Below are positions 1 to 8,847 of a stretch of 32,951 nucleotides of DNA, one piece after another. The notes under the pieces were generated by a model. The model searched no databases. It was not told the origin of the DNA and worked only from the letters and a program-made list of their open reading frames with translations. The DNA comes from Amarolinea aalborgensis (GTDB lineage: Bacteria; Chloroflexota; Anaerolineae; SSC4; Amarolineaceae). The stretch is from contig NZ_UETR01000035.1 in assembly GCF_900491745.1 (NCBI RefSeq), positions 1 to 32,951 of the forward strand, in the 5' to 3' direction. The translations under genes and the position numbers were made by a program. Within the stretch, counting starts at the first letter, position 1. Every line of letters starts with the position of its first letter.

Positions 1-32
1 TAAGGCTAACGGTAAGTAACCTCAGTTAGTAC

Positions 33-66
33 CCCGGGGAGCATGGCCCGTGTGATGCTCCCCGGG
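33..66 (+). promoter_or_regulatory. Strong GC-rich hairpin in the leader of the ABC permease operon
   Basis: A perfect 12-bp inverted repeat (33-44 with 55-66, loop of 10) lies 63 bases before the first permease gene. No T-run follows, so it is not a classical intrinsic terminator. In sugar ABC operons a hairpin between the binding-protein gene and the permease genes often lowers permease expression or stabilises the upstream mRNA. The window starts with TAA, which could be the stop of that upstream gene, but this cannot be verified here. Confidence 0.55.
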
Positions 67-129
67 TCTGTTCAAGGAATCGCGTCATTGCCCTAGTAGC
101 ATCTTCTCTCATCTGAAAGGGAACACCTC

Positions 130-1197
130 ATGGCTACTATGACGGAGCAGCCAAAGCCCCGTAGCGATTTCGCCAACTGGCGGATACGCACATCCACGAC
201 TCGCACCGCCTGGATGTATCTCCTCCCCGCGTTCCTGGTGATGGGCCTCATCACGTTCTACCCCTTGTTCTTCCAGGTCTGGATGTCCACCACAGACTAC
301 AACGTGAAGAACCTGCGCATTGACTCCCCGGCGCCCAATCCGGCCAATCTGAGCGAGGCCTGCACGACCAACATGAAGGGTGAGTGCACGTGGGGGAGGT
401 TTGACAACTACCGCCAGATATTCACCGGCGAGTTACCGGTCGCCATCGCCAACTTTAGTTTCTGGAATGTGCTTGCCTTTGACCTGGTTTGGACTTTTAC
501 GAACGTGCCTTTCCACGTTATCATAGGTGTGCTGATAGCGGTGTTGTTGAACACCAAGGGCCTTTGGTTCAAGCGCTTTTATCGCGCCGTTTTCGTATTG
601 CCCATTGTCATCCCTTCGCTCGTGGTTGCCGTGGTCTGGCGCAACATGTTCGACCCGGATTATGGCTCGATCAATCAGCTCCTCACGACCGTCAGTCATC
701 TTTTTGGCGGCGGCGCCGTCACCTGGCGTTGGCTCGACCAGGTCAACTATCCGATTACTGGCATCCCCCTGACCCTGTCCTATTTTGCCCTGCTGATCGC
801 CAATATCTGGCTTGGCTGGCCGTTCATGACCATTGTAGCCACCGGCGCGCTGCAAAGCATCCCCGGCGACCTCTACGAGGCGGCCTCGATTGACGGCGCC
901 ACCGGGCGCCAGCAGTTCTTCTCCATCACCATGCCGCTCTTGCGCCCAGCTATTATTCCAGCGGCGGTGTTGGGCATGATCACGACGTTCAACCTGTTCA
1001 ACCTGATCTACCTGCTCTCAGGCGGAGGGCCGCTGCGCAGGACGGAAATTCTTGTCACCACGGCCTATCGCCTGGTCAACGAAAACCGCTTGTATGGCGT
1101 CGCTGCAGCCTTTAGTGTGATCATCTTCTTCGTGTTGCTGATCCTGACGCTGGCCACGAACTACGTCACCAAAGCGACAGAAAGGTATGATATCTAA
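130..1197 (+). CDS. Sugar-type ABC transporter permease, MalF-like (355 aa)
   Basis: This is an inner-membrane subunit of a binding-protein-dependent importer of the carbohydrate (CUT1/MalF) type. The first membrane segment is near residues 28-52. A long extracytoplasmic loop of about 60 residues follows, then five more hydrophobic segments. The cytoplasmic EAA loop that docks on the ATPase is visible near residues 247-270 (DLYEAASIDGATGRQQFF then MPLLRP). Length is normal for a MalF-like subunit without a large P2 domain. The chosen ATG follows AAGGGA by 7 bases. Its stop overlaps the start of the next permease by one base (TAATG), so the two are translationally coupled. No binding protein or ATPase is in view, so the substrate cannot be named. 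The family call is firm. Confidence 0.93.
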   Translation: MATMTEQPKPRSDFANWRIRTSTTRTAWMYLLPAFLVMGLITFYPLFFQVWMSTTDYNVKNLRIDSPAPNPANLSEACTTNMKGECTWGRFDNYRQIFTGELPVAIANFSFWNVLAFDLVWTFTNVPFHVIIGVLIAVLLNTKGLWFKRFYRAVFVLPIVIPSLVVAVVWRNMFDPDYGSINQLLTTVSHLFGGGAVTWRWLDQVNYPITGIPLTLSYFALLIANIWLGWPFMTIVATGALQSIPGDLYEAASIDGATGRQQFFSITMPLLRPAIIPAAVLGMITTFNLFNLIYLLSGGGPLRRTEILVTTAYRLVNENRLYGVAAAFSVIIFFVLLILTLATNYVTKATERYDI

Positions 1198-2126
1198 TGT
1201 CAACCTCAGCCGCTCCGCTTCCGAATCGCTCTGTACGCTCAAGGTTCCCCAGGCCAGACTTGCCGTATCGGAGCCAATTGATCCGCCAGTTGATCCTGCT
1301 CTTCATTACGTTTATCACGCTCTTTCCGATCGTCTGGATCGTGAGCCTCTCGATTGACCCCAGCGGCCTCGCCCGCCCCACGGAACTGCGCTTGATTCCA
1401 GCCGGCGCGTCGCTGGATGCTTACCGCAGAGTGATGGCCCAACCGACCAACAACCCGATCACGTTCGCGCAGCTTGCCTGGAATTCCTTCATGCTGGCAA
1501 CAGGCGTCGCCTTCTTCTCGGTGGGGATCGGCGTCAGCGCGGCGTACGTCTTCTCGCGCTTCAAGATTCGCGGTCAGCGTTTTCTGATGTTGGCCGTGCT
1601 TACCGTGCTCATGATGCCTTCGATTGGCTCGATTGCGCCGCTTTTCGTGCTGCTCAACAAAATCAGAATCGGGGTCGGCCCCGCCGATACCCTGCGCAAT
1701 TCCTTGTACGGCGTCGGCCTGGCCATCATTTCAGGCGGCCTGCCGTTTGCGATCTGGAACCTGAAAGGTTACCTGGACACCATTCCACGCGACCTGGAAG
1801 AGGCGGCGCGCATTGACGGCGCCACCATCAACCAGACCTTCCTGCGCATCATCTTGCCGCTGGCCACCCCGGCCCTGGCCGTTACGGCATTCCTCGGCTT
1901 CCTCAGCGGCTGGACGGAGTTCGCGCTCTCCTGGCAGTTCCTGAACAAGGTGCAAAACTTCACCTTGTCCATGGCCTTGTGGAACATGACGGGTCAGTAC
2001 GCCGGGCAAGTGCCCTGGTCCAACTTTGCCGCCATGGCGCTGCTGGTGGCAACCCCGGTTTCTGTCGTCTACCTGATGCTGCAAAAATACATCGTCAGCG
2101 GTCTCACCATCGGCAGCGTGAAGTAG
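1197..2126 (+). CDS. Sugar-type ABC transporter permease, MalG-like (309 aa)
   Basis: This is the second inner-membrane permease of the importer, expected to form a heterodimer with the preceding MalF-like protein. The first hydrophobic segment is near residues 30-53 (LILLFITFITLFPIVWIVSL), followed by five more. The EAA motif lies near residues 199-222 (DLEEAARIDGATINQTFLR then LPLATP), as in the CUT1/MalG family. The ATG shares one base with the upstream stop. An intrinsic terminator about 65 bases after the stop ends the operon here, so the energising ATPase must be encoded elsewhere. A shared MsmX-like ATPase is common in such systems, but that is inference. Confidence 0.93.
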   Translation: MSTSAAPLPNRSVRSRFPRPDLPYRSQLIRQLILLFITFITLFPIVWIVSLSIDPSGLARPTELRLIPAGASLDAYRRVMAQPTNNPITFAQLAWNSFMLATGVAFFSVGIGVSAAYVFSRFKIRGQRFLMLAVLTVLMMPSIGSIAPLFVLLNKIRIGVGPADTLRNSLYGVGLAIISGGLPFAIWNLKGYLDTIPRDLEEAARIDGATINQTFLRIILPLATPALAVTAFLGFLSGWTEFALSWQFLNKVQNFTLSMALWNMTGQYAGQVPWSNFAAMALLVATPVSVVYLMLQKYIVSGLTIGSVK

Positions 2127-2192
2127 CTTTCTCAAGCAAGGGCTGGGCTTTTTTGCATAACCCGGCTTCTGTCATTGATCGCAAGCACAAAC

Positions 2193-2229
2193 AAAAAAAC
2201 CGGATTTCCTTGTGAAATCCGGTTTTTTG
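2193..2229 (+). terminator. Rho-independent terminator after the ABC permease operon
   Basis: A near-perfect stem runs from an A-rich left arm through CCGGATTTC, a short CTTGT loop, and GAAATCCGG into TTTTTT. The A-run on the left pairs with the T-run on the right, so the hairpin could end transcripts from either strand. Confidence 0.9.
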
Positions 2230-2280
2230 TTTCAACGTCAGGGCTTGTTCTGTCGTGACCGTGCACGAGGTTCTGGAGTA

Positions 2281-2425
2281 GGACGCAGATACACGCAGAG
2301 AAACGCAGATTGGGCCAAAGAAGGACATCAACGCCGCGCGTGCTGCACCGGTCGCGCCAGGGGTTGCATCTGCTGCCCGGCAAAACCGGTAAATCTGTGT
2401 GCGTAGCCTGCGTTTATCTGCGTCC
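2281..2425. repeat. Imperfect inverted-repeat element built of ACGCAGA units
   Basis: The left arm (2281-2311) contains three ACGCAGA/ACGCAGAT units. The right arm (2392-2425) is an imperfect reverse complement of it and ends in TATCTGCGTCC. About 80 bases separate the arms. It sits in the convergent space between the ABC operon and nrfA. The modular, gene-free layout suggests a dispersed non-autonomous repeat. Copy number elsewhere in the genome cannot be seen. Confidence 0.6.
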
Positions 2426-2457
2426 TGTCCGTCCTTCTTGAACGCTTACGTTTTGTC

Positions 2458-3762
2458 TTACTTGAGAGCCGCCGCTTTGTTCGCTTGGGAAGCCAGGCGA
2501 GCTTTGAGTTCAGCCTGGCGCGCGTAATCAATCGAGTCGGCCAGGATGCGCAGCGCCTCTTCTGGGTTGTGGAAGCCCATGCTGTTTTCCGCAGCAATGA
2601 AATCCCAACGCAGCTGTGCCTTGCGGTGCAGCAGGCGCGCTTCGTCCAAAACGCCGGCGTTGAACGTGGGCAGTTGGGCGGTATCGGTGATCGCCTGAAT
2701 GGCCGCGACCAGGGCGTCTTCAGACCGCAGCATCGTGTCGTTGACCTGCTTCTGAATTTTCGCCACGCGCTCCACGACATAGGTGACATCGGCATGGCAG
2801 GCGCCGCAGGCCTGCTCCGCGTATTTCAACGGGCTGGCGACAAAATGCGAGCTATACTTCACGGCGCCATCGCGCTGGTAAGGCATGTGGCAATCCGCGC
2901 AGGCGACGCCCGCCTTATAGTGCGTGCTGTCGGCCGTGAACAGCTCATATTCGGGATGCTGCATTTTGATCATCGGCGCGCCCGAAATGGCGTGCGTCCA
3001 GTCCTTGAACGGCTCGTCGTTGACCTTGAAATCCTCGTAATACTTCTCGATGTCCTCGATGCGCGTGCCATTTGTCCAGGGGAACGTCAGGTATTTGCCG
3101 TCGCCCTTGAAGTAGTATTCGACATGGCAGTTGGCGCACACCACGGTGCGCATCTCCTGGCGGCTGAGCTTGTCCGGATCTTTGCCCTGGGCCACGAGCG
3201 CCTCGCGCAGCGCCGGGTTGGTCACGATGAGCTTCATCGTGCTCGGCTCATGACAATTGGCGCAGGCCACCGGCTGCTTGACCATCTCCTTGATTTCACT
3301 AAAGGGTGTGGCAAAAAACTTGGCCGGCGTCAACTCCGCCCACAGACGCGGGTTGTCGGCGCTCTTGCACGACATACAGGTGCCGGCTGTCGGGTTGCGC
3401 CCTGTTTGCGTCACATCAACAAGCGACCAGTAATGACCGCGGTCTTCTTTGTAATCCTTGGAAAACGCGTTGCCGGCAAACAGCGTCTTGAGGCGCGGAT
3501 CGGCATCCAGCTTCTGAATCGGCTCCGATCCGCCATACGGGGTCTTGGCCATTTCCTGCGTACGCAGCCAGCTGTCATACTGATGCGGGAAGTTCACGGC
3601 CCACTTCTGCGGATCCGGTTCCATGGGGGCAATGGAAACGAGCGACTGAGGGCCACGCGTCTGCAAGGGCTGATTGTTCAGAAACACGAAAACACCGATC
3701 AGGGCTGCGGCCAGCACCACCACCAGGGCGGTCAGCAGCCACACAGTTCGTTTTCCCTGCAT
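2458..3762 (-). CDS. nrfA: Cytochrome c nitrite reductase catalytic subunit (pentahaem, ammonia-forming)
   Basis: NrfA catalyses the six-electron reduction of nitrite to ammonium on the outer face of the cytoplasmic membrane. The 434-residue protein starts with an uncleaved-looking anchor or signal (about residues 8-29). It has five haem sites in family order: the catalytic CMSCK at 129-133 with lysine as ligand, then CxxCH at 167-171, 209-213, 288-292 and 319-323. Downstream of haem 3, VEYYF (about 214-218) and KMQHPEYE (about 266-273) match the calcium and active-site regions. The C-terminal AENSMGFHNPEEA block is typical of the family. AAAGGAGG stands 8 bases before the ATG. It lies 63 bases after nrfH and is last in the probable larE-larB-nrfH-nrfA operon. 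No clear terminator was seen after it. Confidence 0.96.
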   Translation of the reverse strand: MQGKRTVWLLTALVVVLAAALIGVFVFLNNQPLQTRGPQSLVSIAPMEPDPQKWAVNFPHQYDSWLRTQEMAKTPYGGSEPIQKLDADPRLKTLFAGNAFSKDYKEDRGHYWSLVDVTQTGRNPTAGTCMSCKSADNPRLWAELTPAKFFATPFSEIKEMVKQPVACANCHEPSTMKLIVTNPALREALVAQGKDPDKLSRQEMRTVVCANCHVEYYFKGDGKYLTFPWTNGTRIEDIEKYYEDFKVNDEPFKDWTHAISGAPMIKMQHPEYELFTADSTHYKAGVACADCHMPYQRDGAVKYSSHFVASPLKYAEQACGACHADVTYVVERVAKIQKQVNDTMLRSEDALVAAIQAITDTAQLPTFNAGVLDEARLLHRKAQLRWDFIAAENSMGFHNPEEALRILADSIDYARQAELKARLASQANKAAALK

Positions 3763-3825
3763 GAAGTCGTCCTCCTTTGGAAATTGATCTCCGTTGATCC
3801 CGTTGATCCTGGCCGGTCACGACCT

Positions 3826-4278
3826 CTACTGATACAGCGAATTGCCGCGCACGCCATGCGGCACGGTGCGATGACAATCCACGCAGTAGCGGCCCGCGTC
3901 CGGTTGACCGTCTGCGACCTGCGAAACTGTTTCGCCGTGGCAGCGAATGCAGTTCTCCTGCACGATCGCGCGCGTCGCTTCTTTGGCCCGAATCGCATCT
4001 GGAATATGTCCGGTGGCAAAGGCCGACACATGGTTGAAGCCAGAACGCGCCTTGACGATGTACTTCGGAATCAGGGCATGGGGCGTATGACAATCATTGC
4101 ACGTGGCGACCGCCTGATGGCGGGAATGATACCAGCCCTCGTACACCGTCCCCATGACGTGACAATTGTTGCACGCCGTGGGATCGTTGCCGAGATAGGC
4201 CGTAAAATTGGTAACGCGCATACCCACGCCCACCACGGCCACGATCGCAACCAGGCTGATCAAGATGGGTATTTTCAT
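3826..4278 (-). CDS. nrfH: Cytochrome c nitrite reductase small subunit, NapC/NirT family quinol dehydrogenase
   Basis: NrfH takes electrons from menaquinol in the membrane and passes them to NrfA. The 150-residue protein has one N-terminal membrane helix (about residues 3-20). Four c-type haem motifs follow: CNNCH at 36-40 (followed by VM, the haem-1 region typical of NrfH), CNDCH at 60-64, CIRCH at 110-114 and CVDCH at 132-136. Size and spacing match the family. It starts 9 bases after the larB stop and precedes nrfA, the standard nrfHA order. Confidence 0.95.
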   Translation of the reverse strand: MKIPILISLVAIVAVVGVGMRVTNFTAYLGNDPTACNNCHVMGTVYEGWYHSRHQAVATCNDCHTPHALIPKYIVKARSGFNHVSAFATGHIPDAIRAKEATRAIVQENCIRCHGETVSQVADGQPDAGRYCVDCHRTVPHGVRGNSLYQ

Positions 4279-4287
4279 CGCTCACCC

Positions 4288-5043
4288 TTACTTCGCCGAG
4301 AGAATGCGCATGGCGAGCGCGGCCGCGCCAAAGCCATTATCAATGTTGACCACGGCGACGCCTGGGGCACAGCTGTTGAGCATAGCCAGCAGCGCGGCCA
4401 ATCCGCCGAAGCTGGCGCCGTAACCAATACTGGTCGGCACCGCAATCACCGGCGCAGCCACCAGTCCCCCCACCACGCTGGCCAGGGCGCCTTCCATGCC
4501 GGCGACAACGATGACCAGGGCGGCCTGCGTCAGCAGCGCGCGCTGAGACAGCAGCCGGTGCATACCGGCCACGCCGATGTCGTTGATCGCGATCACCCGT
4601 TGGCCCCACAGTTCGAGCAAGAGCGAGGCTTCCGTCGCCACGGGCAAATCGGAGGTGCCCGCGGTGGCGACAGCCACGAATGGCCCGCTCGGCGGCGCGC
4701 TCGGCGCTGTGCCCAGGGTCAGGATGCGCGGCGTCGAGTGATACACCGCGGCTGGCAGAAGCGCCTGCACAGCCTGCGCCTGCTCCACGCTGACGCGCGT
4801 CGCCACGGCCAAACCGTTCGCCGCGGCCAGGCGTTCCATCAGCCGCGCAATCTGCTCCGGGGTCTTGCCTGCGCCATAGATGACTTCTGGCAGGCCGGTG
4901 CGCAGCGCGCGGTGATGATCGAGCCGCCCATAATCCGCCACTACTTCGTACGGCAGATCACGCAGCACGTCCAGCGCGGCGTCCACCGACGTTTGCCCAG
5001 CCTGGACAGCTTGCAGCAGCTCGGTCAAGCGTTCAATTTGCAT
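4288..5043 (-). CDS. larB: Nickel pincer cofactor biosynthesis protein LarB (AIR-carboxylase-like)
   Basis: LarB carboxylates nicotinic acid adenine dinucleotide and hydrolyses its phosphoanhydride bond, the first step toward the nickel-pincer nucleotide of lactate racemase and related enzymes. The 251-residue protein has the expected helical N-terminal part with YGRLDHHR (about residues 39-46). A PurE-like core follows, with VAVATAGTSDLPVA (about 124-137), VVAGMEGALASVVGGL, PTSIGYGASFGG and VNIDNGFGAA near the end. It overlaps the end of larE by 11 bases, so the two are coupled. The partner gene larC and the client enzyme are not in the window. Confidence 0.92.
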   Translation of the reverse strand: MQIERLTELLQAVQAGQTSVDAALDVLRDLPYEVVADYGRLDHHRALRTGLPEVIYGAGKTPEQIARLMERLAAANGLAVATRVSVEQAQAVQALLPAAVYHSTPRILTLGTAPSAPPSGPFVAVATAGTSDLPVATEASLLLELWGQRVIAINDIGVAGMHRLLSQRALLTQAALVIVVAGMEGALASVVGGLVAAPVIAVPTSIGYGASFGGLAALLAMLNSCAPGVAVVNIDNGFGAAALAMRILSAK

Positions 5044-5908
5044 GAATCATTCCCTCGTTGAGGCTGCCGCTGCGGTAGCCGCGCAGATCAAGGGCCACGT
5101 ACAGATAGCCGGCTGCGCGCACGCCCGCATCTACCTGCTCGCGCAACGCAAAGGCGGCGTCCAGTTCTTCCGGCGCTACTTCGATGCGCGCCAGCGCGCC
5201 ATGATGGCGCACGCGCACCTGGCGCAAGCCCAGGCTGCGCACATGGCGCTCTGCGGCGTCAATCTGGCGCAGGGCATCCAGCGTGACCGGCGTGCCGTAG
5301 GGGATGCGCGAAGAAAGGCAGGCCAGGGCCGGTTTGTCCCACACGGCCAGGCCCAGCGCCTGCGCCCAGGCGCGGATGTCGGCTTTGGTCAAGCCAGCCT
5401 CTTTCAAGGGGCTGATGATCCCATGCTCAACGCCGGCGCGCGCGCCCGGACGGTGGTCGCCCAAATCGTCCCAGTTGAGGCCGTTGAGCACAGCCGCCAG
5501 GCCGTGCGCGTGCGCGACAGGCAGAAGCAAGTCGTACAATTCGGTCTTGCAGAAATAGCAGCGATCGGCGCTGTTGCGCACGTAGTTCGGGTCTTCCATT
5601 TCGTGCGTCGAGATGATCTCATGACGCGCGCCGATGGTCGCGGCAAAGCGTTGGCACGCTTCCAGCTCCCAGGATGGATAAGAGGGCGAAACCGCCGTGA
5701 CCGCCAATACCTGGTCCCGGCCCAGCGTCTGCACGGCAACGGCCAGCACGAGCGCGCTGTCCACGCCGCCGGAGTAGGCCACCAGCGCCGAGCCAAGTTC
5801 ATGCAGCTGTGCGACCATGCGCGCCTGTTTCTCCGCCAGGGGCCGCGCAGAGAGATCGGGCTGCGCCAGTTGAACGGGAGCCTGATCGAGTAACGAAATA
5901 GATGTCAC
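5033..5908 (-). CDS. larE: ATP-dependent sulfur transferase LarE (PP-loop family)
   Basis: LarE adenylates and then sulfurates the LarB product, making the thiocarboxylates of the nickel-pincer nucleotide. The PP-loop ATP motif SGGVDS is at residues 46-51 of the form started here. Cysteines stand at 117 and 120 (RCYFCK) and at 197 (ALACLSSR). This three-cysteine pattern is the one linked to iron-sulfur-cluster-dependent LarE, as in Thermotoga, rather than to the single sacrificial cysteine type. An upstream ATG at 6001 would start inside the promoter -35 box. The GTG at 5908 with GAGG six bases before it is therefore preferred (291 aa). It is the first gene of the lar-nrf operon. Confidence 0.9.
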   Translation of the reverse strand: MTSISLLDQAPVQLAQPDLSARPLAEKQARMVAQLHELGSALVAYSGGVDSALVLAVAVQTLGRDQVLAVTAVSPSYPSWELEACQRFAATIGARHEIISTHEMEDPNYVRNSADRCYFCKTELYDLLLPVAHAHGLAAVLNGLNWDDLGDHRPGARAGVEHGIISPLKEAGLTKADIRAWAQALGLAVWDKPALACLSSRIPYGTPVTLDALRQIDAAERHVRSLGLRQVRVRHHGALARIEVAPEELDAAFALREQVDAGVRAAGYLYVALDLRGYRSGSLNEGMIHAN

Positions 5909-5972
5909 AAGGAACCTCAATCGAATATGGATCGCCAGACGCAGCGCACGCGCTGGTGATCGCGGGAATGGT

Positions 5973-6001
5973 ATTGTACCTGCGGGCCGCAGCAGCGTCA
6001 A
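5973..6001 (-). promoter_or_regulatory. Sigma70-like promoter of the larE-larB-nrfH-nrfA operon
   Basis: Read on the minus strand, TTGACG (-35), a 17-base spacer and TACAAT (-10) lie about 65 bases before the larE GTG. A 13-base palindrome, CTGCGG-G-CCGCAG (5980-5992), sits in the spacer and could be an operator. The operator role is inference. Confidence 0.75.
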
Positions 6002-6043
6002 GCAGATGATGGCCCGCCCGGCCCGCCCGCAGGTTCAGCCCAT

Positions 6044-8845
6044 TCAACCCGTGTTGCGCAGGCCTGCGGCGATGCCGTTGACGCTGAGGAGAATGGCGTC
6101 GTACAGGGCCTCGGCCTCGGCCTGGTCAGCCGTGCGCAGGCGGCGTAAGAGCGCAACCTGGATGTAGTTCATCGGATCAATGTACGGATTGCGCACCTTG
6201 ATCGAGGCCTGCAGCCACGGCTCATTGTCCAGCAGATCGCGCTGACCGGTGATGCGCAGAATGGCTTGCTCCGTGCGGTTGAACTCACCGACGAGGGCGG
6301 GAAAGACCATGCGCCGCGTTTCGTCATCGGCCAGGCGACTGTACACCTCGGCAATCACCATGTCGGCCTTGCGCATGGACATCTGCGCGTTGTCAATCAT
6401 GGTGCGAAAGAAGGCCCACTCCCGATACATGGCGCTCAGGAGCTGCCAGCGGCTGTCATCGGCGCCGGCCCACTGCGTCAGCGCGGCGCCCAGGGCAAAC
6501 CAGCCAGGCAGCACGGCGCGGCTCTGCATCCAGGCAAAGACCCAGGGAATGGCGCGCAGGTCCTCGATGCGCATCGAGGCTTTGCGCCGCGCCGGCCGAC
6601 TGCCGATGTTGAGACGGCTGATGAAGGAAATGGGCGTGGCTTCCTCGAAGTAGCGCAGCAGGAACGGAGGCGCCTCAGGGGCCGGCCGCTGCTGCAGGAA
6701 GGCGCGATAGCTGTGCTCAGCCAGCGCGGCCATGTCATGCAGCGGTTGTTCCCAAGCGCCGCCGCGCGCAGCCGCAGGCATGGCATGGCGGCCGCTGCTC
6801 AGCAGCACGGCATGAATAATCTGCTGCAAATAGCGATGGGCGATATCCCAGTTGGCGTAGCGATTGGTGATCGCCTCACCCTGCTCTGTCAGCTTGAGGC
6901 GTCCGCGCACCGACTCTGGCGGCTGCGCCAGGATCGCTTTGTTGGTTGGCCCGCCGCCGCGGCCGATGGAGCCGCCGCGGCCATGAAAAAGGGTCAGGCG
7001 CACGCCATGGTCAGCGCAAACGGCCGGTAGGGCGCGCTGCGCCAGGTGGAGCTGCCAGTTCGCCGCCAGGTAGCCGCCGTCCTTGTTGGAATCGCTGTAG
7101 CCGATCATGATCTGCTGGCCGTGGTTACGCCGCGCCAGGTGCGCCGCATAAGCCGGATTGGTGAAGAGCGCGGTTATGATGGCGGGGGCAGCCTGCAAAT
7201 CGGCAATGGTTTCAAACAAGGGCACGATGTCGAGCGCGTCGGCGACGCCGGCATCCTTGGCCATCAACAGCACGCCTAACACATCGCTGGCGCCGGTTGT
7301 CATGCTGATGATGTAGCTTTCGATCGCCTGCGCGCCATTGCGCGCATGGGCGCCTCGAATCAGGCGGAACAATTCCAGGGTCTCGTTGGCGGCCGCGCTG
7401 AAATCGAGATGGGCAGGCGCCAGGGGTCGGGGGCTGAGCAATTCCTGCGTCAACAGGGCCACCTTGCGCTCCTCCGGCCAGGCTGCGTAGTCATCGCCCA
7501 TGCCATAGCGGGCAAAAATCTCGCCCAAGGTGGCGGCATGCCGTTCGGCATGTTGGCGCAGATCGAGGGTCGCCAGGTGAAAGCCGAAGACCTCGGCCTG
7601 GCAAATCAGGTCGGCCAGGCGGCCGTCTGCCAGGCCGGCCGCCTTATGTTGACGCAGGCTGTCCTGCATCAAGCGCAGGTCGGCGATAAAGTCGGCGGCC
7701 TGATTGTAGGAACTGGAAGGCGCGTCCAGGTTGGCGCGACCAACGCTGCGCGCCGCATCCAGGGTGTTGCTCAATTTGCGGTAGATAAAGGCCATCTTGT
7801 GGCGATACGGTTGCTGTGGATAACGCTGGGCGTTACGCTGCGCCACCTCTGGGAAAAGCAGGGCATCGGCTTCCAGGCTGGCTTGCAGCGCAGACGAGAT
7901 GGTGTAACGCACTGCGGAAGCGCTGAAATGACCATGCAGTTGATCGAGCGCGCGCTGATAGAGGCGCAGGGCGAACAGCTTGTGCTCGCGCAACGTAGCC
8001 TCCGTGACCGCGCAGGTGACGAACGGATTGCCATCGCGATCGCCCCCGATCCAACTTCCCAGGCGCAAGAATGGAGGCAGCGTGAAATCGTGATCGGGAT
8101 AGTGGGCGGCCAGCGCCCGGCGCAGTTCATGGTAAAGCACCGGCGTCAGGTCAAAGAGGGTGTTCTCGATGTAGAAGAGGCCATTGCGCACCTCGTCAAT
8201 CACCGCGGGCTGGCGGGTGCGGGTTTCGTCGGTTTGCCACAGAGAGACAATTTCCTCGCGCAGACCTGCACGCACCTCCTCGGTCTCATCAGGCGTGAGG
8301 GCGTGAAAATCAAGACGGTAGAGCATCCGGTGAATGTGATCGAGCTTGGTGAGCACCGTGCGGCGTTTGGCCTCGGTGGGATGCGCGGTGAAGACCGGCA
8401 TGATGAGAAGGTTATCGAGGATGGCCTGCATCTCAGCCGCATTCAAGCCGTCCGCGGCCAGGTCGCGGATGGCGGCCGCGATCGTTTCATCCATTGGTCG
8501 CCCTTCGGCCTGGGCCTGGCGCGCGCGCTGCCGAACGACGCGCACCCGCTCTTCTTCTTCGGCCAGATTGACCAATTGAAAGTAGGACGTGAAGGCTTTG
8601 ACGACGACGCGCGCCTGGGGCACGGGCAGGCTCTCGATGCGCGCCAATAAGCGCTCCCCCGCCTCGGCATCGCCGCTGCGAAAGGACCTGGCCAGGCCCC
8701 GAATCTCCTCGACCAGGTCGAAGAGCGCCTGGCCTTCTTGTTCCACCAGGGTTGCGCCCAGGAAGTCGCCGAGCTGATGAATCTGTTCACGCAGGGCGTC
8801 GCGCCCGACGCCCGCGGATAGAGGTGGTGTGCTATTGTCAGGCAT
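6044..8845 (-). CDS. ppc: Phosphoenolpyruvate carboxylase
   Basis: PEP carboxylase makes oxaloacetate from phosphoenolpyruvate and bicarbonate to refill the TCA cycle. The length (933 aa from this start) is normal for the bacterial enzyme. The catalytic-histidine block VFTAHPTEAKRRTVL is at about 151-165 (H155). Further blocks are GYSDSNKDGGYLAANW (about 585-600), FHGRGGSIGRGGGPTNKA (about 628-645), LRAIPWVFAWMQSR, and the usual C-terminal NTG. A TTG at 8851 is also possible, but AGGAG at 8856-8860 is better spaced from the ATG at 8845. It begins 2 bases after the App1-like gene, so it is co-transcribed with it. The 135-base gap after it holds the lar-nrf promoter. Confidence 0.96.
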   Translation of the reverse strand: MPDNSTPPLSAGVGRDALREQIHQLGDFLGATLVEQEGQALFDLVEEIRGLARSFRSGDAEAGERLLARIESLPVPQARVVVKAFTSYFQLVNLAEEEERVRVVRQRARQAQAEGRPMDETIAAAIRDLAADGLNAAEMQAILDNLLIMPVFTAHPTEAKRRTVLTKLDHIHRMLYRLDFHALTPDETEEVRAGLREEIVSLWQTDETRTRQPAVIDEVRNGLFYIENTLFDLTPVLYHELRRALAAHYPDHDFTLPPFLRLGSWIGGDRDGNPFVTCAVTEATLREHKLFALRLYQRALDQLHGHFSASAVRYTISSALQASLEADALLFPEVAQRNAQRYPQQPYRHKMAFIYRKLSNTLDAARSVGRANLDAPSSSYNQAADFIADLRLMQDSLRQHKAAGLADGRLADLICQAEVFGFHLATLDLRQHAERHAATLGEIFARYGMGDDYAAWPEERKVALLTQELLSPRPLAPAHLDFSAAANETLELFRLIRGAHARNGAQAIESYIISMTTGASDVLGVLLMAKDAGVADALDIVPLFETIADLQAAPAIITALFTNPAYAAHLARRNHGQQIMIGYSDSNKDGGYLAANWQLHLAQRALPAVCADHGVRLTLFHGRGGSIGRGGGPTNKAILAQPPESVRGRLKLTEQGEAITNRYANWDIAHRYLQQIIHAVLLSSGRHAMPAAARGGAWEQPLHDMAALAEHSYRAFLQQRPAPEAPPFLLRYFEEATPISFISRLNIGSRPARRKASMRIEDLRAIPWVFAWMQSRAVLPGWFALGAALTQWAGADDSRWQLLSAMYREWAFFRTMIDNAQMSMRKADMVIAEVYSRLADDETRRMVFPALVGEFNRTEQAILRITGQRDLLDNEPWLQASIKVRNPYIDPMNYIQVALLRRLRTADQAEAEALYDAILLSVNGIAAGLRNTG

Positions 8846-8847
8846 GA

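Noticed and set aside
2485..5061. 858-codon open frame on the plus strand
   Set aside because: It lies opposite nrfA, nrfH and larB, which have clear haem and family motifs. The frame is open because of GC-rich codon bias.
7346..8650. 434-codon open frame on the plus strand
   Set aside because: Antisense shadow of ppc, which carries unmistakable catalytic motifs.
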